64,000 bases of DNA, taken from Leishmania martiniquensis (Eukaryota; Euglenozoa; Kinetoplastea; Trypanosomatida; Trypanosomatidae). Positions within the stretch are counted from its first letter, which is position 1. Each line of letters starts with the position of its first letter. The translations under genes and the position numbers were made by a program. The DNA lies in NCBI RefSeq assembly GCF_017916325.1, contig NC_090171.1:2159501-2223500 (forward strand), in the 5' to 3' direction. The notes beneath the pieces are model-generated. The model was not told the DNA's origin. It saw nothing but the letters and a program-made list of their open reading frames with translations, and made no database searches. Positions 58,506 through 64,000 of this stretch are shown here, piece by piece.

Positions 58506-59414
58506 GCTGGTCCCTCTCCCCCTAAATAGAACAGCTGCAGAGTCTGTTCATCTCCCTTCGAGCTGCTCTCGCGGGCCGTATACTATTGAAGGGTTCACCT
58601 CCATATATACAATGCGTTCAGGCGAAGAGGCATTGCCACACACTCCCTCCCGCTACGGGAGAGAGGAGGTGCATGGTGCTCGAGGAGAAGAGGTAGGGTG
58701 TGTCGGCATTCAAAGCAGTCGCGACAACACTATCTGGCGAACTGGAACGTCCATCACGGGGGTTAATGCTTTCGTGTATCTCCCCACGGCGACCGATCTA
58801 TGTGCGTGCCGTAAGTTCATCGAGGAGCTGCCCGATACAAAATATGGAGCCCCGACCGCAGCGCATCACATACACAAGCGCAAGACAGAGAAAAAGGAGA
58901 GAGCTAGCGAGCGCATCGGAGGAAGGGCAAGTGAAGGATGTGAGGAAGTATACGCCACGCCGTGGAAGGGGCCGTCTCCTACGTTGAGGGCTACGGTGAG
59001 CGCTTTCACCCGAGAGAAAGAAAGGCTGAGGAGCCGAAGCGACGAGAGCGATCGCAGTATTCCGTCAGAGGCGCCGCACGTGTCGGCGCTTCGCCTTTTC
59101 TGTTCAGTCTCTTTATGCACGATCGGATCGTAGCCGCTTCAGAAGAGCGAGCGGCAAAGCGTTGCCACAGCAGAGGAGAGTCTCTGTCGTGACTTACACA
59201 TTAACGTCATCGACTGTGATTCGAAATTAGCAACGAACGAGAAGCTGTGCGGCGGTGGCGTGTGGTGGCACCGAGTAGGGGGAGGACATAGACAACCGCC
59301 GCCGCCCCCCCTCCCCCCATGAGCGGCGAGCGACGCAAAGGCTTGTGTCTTGTAAATGACAGGCGTCACCAGCGCGCGTCCGCTGCCCCTCCTCAATGGG
59401 TGTTGGCACGGCCG
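58506..59414. other. Intergenic region, no gene called
   Basis: A 278-codon plus-strand frame (58297-59133) overlaps the decayed segment and runs against the direction of every other gene; rejected. A C-rich tract lies at 59304-59317. Confidence 0.45.
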
Positions 59415-61457
59415 CTACTCGTCTTCAGTGCCTGAGTCGCTTCCTTGAAAGCATTCCGTGACAGGAATGCAAAACTCGCGAAGCACGCTCGTCGCGTAGC
59501 TGCCGGGCGGCAGCGAAAAAGCAGCCACCACCACCTGAATCGGCCCCGCCGGTTCCGACACCGACGCCGCGCTGGCGGCACTGCTGAGTACCGGTGCCTC
59601 GATGCCTTGCGCTTCGCAGTATTTTTCCCAGTCAGACTGCAGCACAGGGGTTCGCCAAGAGTCCACCGTCTCCAAGCGTAGTGCGAAGTCTTTCGGTTGT
59701 ACTCCCAGCGCACGGTAGGCGCCGTGGAAGTGAAACACCTTCATCAGCGCCAGAGCCTCCTTCGACGCAAAGTTGATGCCCAATTCTGCAAGCGCAGCGT
59801 CATAGTCGCCTCGCGTGCAGCCGGCGGAGGACGGGAACATTAGATCTTGATCTGGACCTGGAAGTGGCAGCATGATGTCCTTGAGACCGAAACGCGCGCA
59901 GTCGTCCTTGCTCGTCAGACGAAGAGCAGCCGGCAGTTTGGCAGCGTCCAAAGTTTCTGTCGGCGGCGCATCTCTGCCCATCAAACGCTCCCGATAAGTG
60001 GATTCAAGCACGAGATCGCCCACCTCAGCGCGCATTCGACCCGCGTCGGAGAGCCGAGACGACGCCAGGCGGTTCCACACTAGGCTCTGCACGGCGTGAA
60101 AATACATCATCGTCATGGTGCGAGCCATGGCCTGCAACGCGCCTAGGTAGTCCTTTGGATTCGTTATCAGGTACGCCAGAATGTCGCGCTCCTGATAGCA
60201 GTAGTACGGCGCTGCCTGCCGCGCTGCCGCGTAGTCGCTCGCGTCGAAGAGCTGCAATACTCGCTGCATCTCCGGCACCATGCACGCTTTGGACGCCAGC
60301 ATCAAGCGAAGCCCGTCACGGAGACGCCCCTGGAGAAACCGAACTCCGATGTCACTCGTCAGCACGCTTGTCGTGCCAAAGCGCTGAGGACCAAAATAGT
60401 TGATGACCCCTACCTCTCGCACGACGCGCTCCATCTCCTGCAGGTTCTCGGTCGTGAGCGCTTGACGCATGGAAGTCGCACTTTCAGCGGACGACAGCGT
60501 GGCAGGAAACACACGGAGTGCGATGCGAAAGTGATTCCCGCGAGCGTCGCCGAGGCGCAACCCGCGATCCTCCACGGTGAAGCCACCCACCTTGAGGACG
60601 TGGTGTGCCCCAAAAGTGCGACTGTTAATCGTCGTAAGTCGTTCCACGGTCGTTTCGCGTACCGCCACGCGCTGCAGTGTGACCGCGCGCTTGTCTTTGG
60701 TACCGCAGAATTGCAGCTGTCGAGAGGAGAGCTTCAGGTGGTGGGCGAGCATGCGCAGGGCCTGGTTGCTGTCCGTGTTCTCCTTGTAGAGGGTGAAGTG
60801 GTGGTATTTGGGCGCCGGGCGCGCTGCGCGCGAGCGCCGACGCTCTTCACGGCGATCGGCCGCGTTTGCCTTGACCACGTTCACGACTCCCTCCACCGTG
60901 TTGCTCACGTGCGTGCCACCCAAACACGTCTTGATAGCCTTGTGCAGCCCGGCGCGCTTCTCCTTGTCGGTGACACTGGGCAGCGGAATCGTCTTGACCT
61001 CATCGGCGAGTCCGTTAAGGAGGTTGACAAGATCTTCGGTGCTGATCAGGGGCCCGATTACTTCCGCGACGGAGCTGGCTGTTGTTGACCCGCTCGCCTC
61101 CGCCTCCTTTGGTGTAGCTTTTGTTTCGCCATTGACTTCCTGAGCACATCGCGGACGCTTGGGGGAGCTGACGATCGTCCCGTTGTGCGCAGCGTCATCT
61201 CCGCTTTCGACTGAAGCACTGCCGGCGAGCTCGAGCACAAGGGGAGCACCATCGCCGTAAAAGGCGGGCAGCTCACGTACCTCGAAGTCGGTGTAGAGCG
61301 TTTTCAGCGAAACGATGGGCAGAGGTGTCGCGACGTCAACGTTGGCATCGCCGCGGCACAGCTCTACGATTCGGCGTGTTACGCCGATGCTCTGCTCGCG
61401 TGCACTGTGCCGCTGCGCCACCGTCGCGAGAAGCTGCGCCAGTTGCTCAAGGCTCAT
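59415..61457 (-). CDS. tRNA pseudouridine synthase, TruD/PUS7 family
   Basis: Isomerises uridine to pseudouridine in tRNA (and, for yeast Pus7, mRNA and U2 snRNA; U13/U35 sites). The 680-aa product starts at ATG 61457 (MSLEQLAQLLATV); the frame upstream begins at GTG. The catalytic motif CGTKDKRA is at 251-258 with the nucleophilic aspartate D255, preceded by the KENTDSNQAL motif (~225-234) typical of TruD. The second signature NYFGPQRFG is at 353-361. A TruD-specific insertion domain follows (~365-530), and SWRTPV...DW lies near the C-terminus. Length matches eukaryotic PUS7 (about 660-680). A low-complexity insert at ~80-130 is lineage-specific. Confidence 0.93.
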   Translation of the reverse strand: MSLEQLAQLLATVAQRHSAREQSIGVTRRIVELCRGDANVDVATPLPIVSLKTLYTDFEVRELPAFYGDGAPLVLELAGSASVESGDDAAHNGTIVSSPKRPRCAQEVNGETKATPKEAEASGSTTASSVAEVIGPLISTEDLVNLLNGLADEVKTIPLPSVTDKEKRAGLHKAIKTCLGGTHVSNTVEGVVNVVKANAADRREERRRSRAARPAPKYHHFTLYKENTDSNQALRMLAHHLKLSSRQLQFCGTKDKRAVTLQRVAVRETTVERLTTINSRTFGAHHVLKVGGFTVEDRGLRLGDARGNHFRIALRVFPATLSSAESATSMRQALTTENLQEMERVVREVGVINYFGPQRFGTTSVLTSDIGVRFLQGRLRDGLRLMLASKACMVPEMQRVLQLFDASDYAAARQAAPYYCYQERDILAYLITNPKDYLGALQAMARTMTMMYFHAVQSLVWNRLASSRLSDAGRMRAEVGDLVLESTYRERLMGRDAPPTETLDAAKLPAALRLTSKDDCARFGLKDIMLPLPGPDQDLMFPSSAGCTRGDYDAALAELGINFASKEALALMKVFHFHGAYRALGVQPKDFALRLETVDSWRTPVLQSDWEKYCEAQGIEAPVLSSAASAASVSEPAGPIQVVVAAFSLPPGSYATSVLREFCIPVTECFQGSDSGTEDE

Positions 61458-62121
61458 GGCACTTGCACTGAGGCTACTGCAACTCCGTCTCGATACCGGT
61501 GCATCGCGTGCCGGCACGCGAGCAAAGAGAAGTCGGAGTAAAGAAGAAGAGGGAGAGAGAGGGAGAGAGCGATAGAAGCGGCCAGCAGAGTCGACTGCCG
61601 CCTCAAGCCAAAGACGCGTCGTTTGATGTGTCTTTGGAATCGGAGACGCCGAGCCCCACCCCTTTCGGAGATGACGCTCTTCATATAATCAGTTCCTGAT
61701 GGACGCTGAAGCGAAGCTCCACGCACTAAAAATGGCCAGCCGCTTCTATATCGCTCTTTCCGACTGCCGTTCCTGTACTGCGACGGACAACGCCACAGGG
61801 CTCTTCCCGCTGCCGTGCTCGCCAACGTCATAAGAAGTTACACGAGTCGTACTGCCTTGCATCCGGGCAGGTTCGAGCACACACACACACACGCACACAG
61901 GAACACCAACGGGCTCTACCTGCAAGGAGCCGTAACGCGACACACATACACACACATCGAGTGGCCCATACGAGGAAAAGGCCGGCTCGGGGGCAGAAAG
62001 GGGTGAGGGCGGCGGGGACAGGTAAGAAAACTAAAGATGGCTTCATGAAGCTAAAGGAGAGTCAGCCAATGACGGCAGTGCGACATCAATGGGAGGGTGA
62101 GCCAAACGGAACACACCGTCG
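61458..62121. other. Intergenic region with CA microsatellite
   Basis: CA tract at about 61879-61899 and a GA-rich block at 61540-61570 directly upstream of the PUS7 start, pyrimidine-rich on the transcribed strand and a good splice-tract candidate. No gene is seen. Confidence 0.5.
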
Positions 62122-63990
62122 TTAGCTGTGACAACTGCAAATATCTGAAATCACCTTTTCCCATTTCTTCACGATTAACGGCAGTTCGCGGGCCACTCGC
62201 TGCGCCGTAGACGGGAGCTGCAGGCGGCCTTCGCACGCCCACTGCGAGAGTGTGAACAGCATGTGGAAGAAGTTCTTGTGAGCCGCACTTTCTTTCCCTT
62301 GGGAGAGGACGGACGACACAAGCCGGCCCATTTCTCGGTGCTCCGCTGGCGTCACCCAGTCGGGCCCAGACAGCACCGACTCTGCCGGCACAGCCTGAGG
62401 AACGCATCGGGAAGACGATGTGGCATGCCGGGCCACCGCTGAGCCCTTCGTGGTCTTCTCAGGCCTCGAGGCGGCCGTCATGACATCTTCGAGCTCCTGC
62501 AGCCACGCTCGCAGCTCCCCCGAGACAGCCTGTGCCATGCCGCGCAGCTGCTTCAATGCAGCATCATAGGCGGCACTGTCACCGCGCTGTGCATATCCTT
62601 TGCACCGCGCCGTCAAGTGCTGCAGAATGAGTACCAAAAATGACTGCAGATTGGATGCCGCCACCTGCGGCGCCGCCGACTTCGATGATAACCGCAACAT
62701 CTCCTGTTCGACCGCCGCAACAGGGAAAAGATGCTTGATCTCGTAGTCCATGAGCACGACATCAGCAATGTCTGGGTAGCGTTCGTGAATACCCAGGCAC
62801 TGCGAAAGGCGCGCCAGGGCTCGACGCGTATCCTCGGCGATCAGCCCGAGGCAAGGCGTCGGGTCCGCGGCATTGATACCGGTAGGTCCGTACCGATTGG
62901 CGTACAAGACACCCCCAGCGGCCAGAAATTGTCGGAGCACCGTAGCCGCAGCCCCGGGGTTCAGTGAGGCACTGCCGGTGTCGTCCTCTTCCGCCACGTA
63001 CGGCGAGAGGGTTGAGCATTTGAGCCGCGCCGATAGCGAGGCGGTTTCCACCGCGGATTCTCGACATGCTGTTGGCAACGCCAGGCTCGAGCCGGCCGCA
63101 GTGGGGAGAAGCTGAAGCTGTGCCCGCCTGCTGGGACCACCGAGCAAGGCCCTCCACGGAATGGTGAGGTGCGACTGCAGCTGCGTCAGTGGCACACCGC
63201 CCACTGTCAAGGAAGGCACGGCAGTAAAAAAAAGGATGAGCTCCACCAGCCGCCGCACGCGCTGCGTCCGCCGCAGCGGTGTGCGAGGGGTCTTGCTCAG
63301 CACCTGCATCCAAATCGTCAGTCGCAAGCGCAGAAACTGTGGCACGAGTGGGAAAAGCAGCGCGTCATCCGCTGCCAAGGCGAGGCTGACTTTTTGAATG
63401 AGAAGGGCCCGCTCAGCATCCGTCAGCGGCGCGACGAGGTGCAGCAACATCCTCTCCAGCAGGCTCGCGAGCCGCTGAAGACTAGTCAGGTAGTCTCGAG
63501 TGGTGCGACTGCCGGAGAGCAGGAGACCAGACGGGGTGCCATCCACGGGAAAGAAATTTCCGTCAGGGACGGCGTTTGTCTCCCAGAAAAAAAATGCGAT
63601 GTCCGTGAGGGGGCGCAGGATGTGCTGCAGGATGGTGATGGCCACGAGAATGAGACATGCCTCGTATACGGCAAAGGTGCTGCTGCCTTTTGACGCGCCA
63701 AAGCCGCCTTTCGCGGATGGGGAGCTGAGCTGCCGCCAGAGCTGCTCGAGTGGCTGAAGCACATCGTTTCGGAACTTCTCCTCATCCCACTGGTGTCTGT
63801 CGATCCACGGCAGCGACTCGACGACGACGACATCGGGGTCGCTCGCGTACGCCGCCTCGCCGAGGAGCGCGACAAACGCCGATAGCACAGGGAAAAGACG
63901 GGCGGCGTCCGCGTCCGCGTCTGCTCGAGGCACGACGAAGCCATCGAGGAGCGTAGGCGCGATACCGTTGTGCTGCAGGTACACCTCCAT
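62122..63990 (-). CDS. Unidentified helical protein (at least 622 aa)
   Basis: The frame has an ATG at 63990 (MEVYLQHNGIAPTLLDGFVV), but it stays open for the last ten bases of the window, so the true start may lie outside. The protein is helical and Leu-rich with several hydrophobic helices (FAVYEACLILVAITILQHIL; LVELILFFTAVPSL), too polar around them for a confident transmembrane call. A disordered Ser/Ala/Glu patch precedes the C-terminal segment. It could be a vesicle-tethering or peroxisomal scaffold type of protein, but no domain is recognised. It is the first gene seen in transcription order and lies about 665 bp upstream of PUS7. Confidence 0.78.
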   Translation of the reverse strand: MEVYLQHNGIAPTLLDGFVVPRADADADAARLFPVLSAFVALLGEAAYASDPDVVVVESLPWIDRHQWDEEKFRNDVLQPLEQLWRQLSSPSAKGGFGASKGSSTFAVYEACLILVAITILQHILRPLTDIAFFFWETNAVPDGNFFPVDGTPSGLLLSGSRTTRDYLTSLQRLASLLERMLLHLVAPLTDAERALLIQKVSLALAADDALLFPLVPQFLRLRLTIWMQVLSKTPRTPLRRTQRVRRLVELILFFTAVPSLTVGGVPLTQLQSHLTIPWRALLGGPSRRAQLQLLPTAAGSSLALPTACRESAVETASLSARLKCSTLSPYVAEEDDTGSASLNPGAAATVLRQFLAAGGVLYANRYGPTGINAADPTPCLGLIAEDTRRALARLSQCLGIHERYPDIADVVLMDYEIKHLFPVAAVEQEMLRLSSKSAAPQVAASNLQSFLVLILQHLTARCKGYAQRGDSAAYDAALKQLRGMAQAVSGELRAWLQELEDVMTAASRPEKTTKGSAVARHATSSSRCVPQAVPAESVLSGPDWVTPAEHREMGRLVSSVLSQGKESAAHKNFFHMLFTLSQWACEGRLQLPSTAQRVARELPLIVKKWEKVISDICSCHS

Positions 63991-64000
63991 GACGTCTCCG

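Noticed and set aside
58297..59133. 278-codon plus-strand open frame
   Set aside because: Opposite to all other genes, overlaps the decayed minus-strand segment, and has no recognisable protein features.
1..64000. tRNA, rRNA, snoRNA, CRISPR or bacterial-type operon features
   Set aside because: No convincing tRNA box B, rRNA core, repeat-spacer array or operon spacing was seen by eye; a tRNAscan or Infernal run would be decisive.

Overview
The window looks like nuclear DNA of a trypanosomatid, most likely Leishmania or a close relative. All about 25 recognisable genes are intronless, lie on the minus strand and are separated by 0.3-3 kb of low-complexity, pyrimidine/purine-skewed DNA rich in CA, CT and TA microsatellites. 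The proteins are eukaryotic, with GC-rich third codon positions. This is the layout of one polycistronic directional gene cluster transcribed from right to left and processed by trans-splicing and polyadenylation. A near-identical pair of ~0.57 kb intergenic repeats resembles Leishmania SIDER-type degenerate retroposons. The species assignment is inference; no rRNA, kinetoplast or spliced-leader sequence is present.

Right third (64000-41000), in transcription order: an unidentified 622-aa protein reaching the window edge; a TruD/PUS7 pseudouridine synthase; a 3.2 kb gap holding what looks like a decayed, multiply frameshifted gene; a Ser-rich disordered protein; a 722-aa probable organellar helical protein; an 88-aa basic protein; a DCN1-like neddylation factor; an ASCC2/Cue3-like CUE protein; and two unidentified proteins.

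Middle (41000-20000): a DEAH-box RNA helicase followed by repeat copy B; an FAD-dependent oxidoreductase; a canopy/saposin-like ER protein; an L/K-type cyclin followed by repeat copy A; a SWIM zinc-finger protein of the SWS1/ZSWIM7 type; cytosolic-type isoleucyl-tRNA synthetase with an extra in-frame upstream start that could encode a mitochondrial presequence; and a membrane-anchored NERD-domain protein.

Left third (20000-1): a probable mitochondrial protein; a small gene whose two halves lie in different frames; cyclase-associated protein (CAP); an ARMC1-like protein carrying a perfect 20-bp inverted repeat inside its coding sequence; a p24/emp24 cargo receptor; an M24B Xaa-Pro aminopeptidase; a 1302-aa unidentified protein; phosphoseryl-tRNA(Sec) kinase (PSTK); and a 3'-truncated unidentified gene.

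The genes do not form a single pathway, as expected for kinetoplastid polycistrons. Themes include tRNA and translation (IleRS, PSTK, PUS7, ASCC2), RNA processing (DEAH helicase, cyclin L-like) and secretory/ER functions (p24, canopy-like). Several listed open frames in this kind of DNA begin at GTG or TTG, so I moved those starts to the first sensible ATG. I did not find a clearly new multi-gene system. The strongest oddities are the near-identical repeat pair, the two broken genes, and the hairpin embedded in the ARMC1-like gene.
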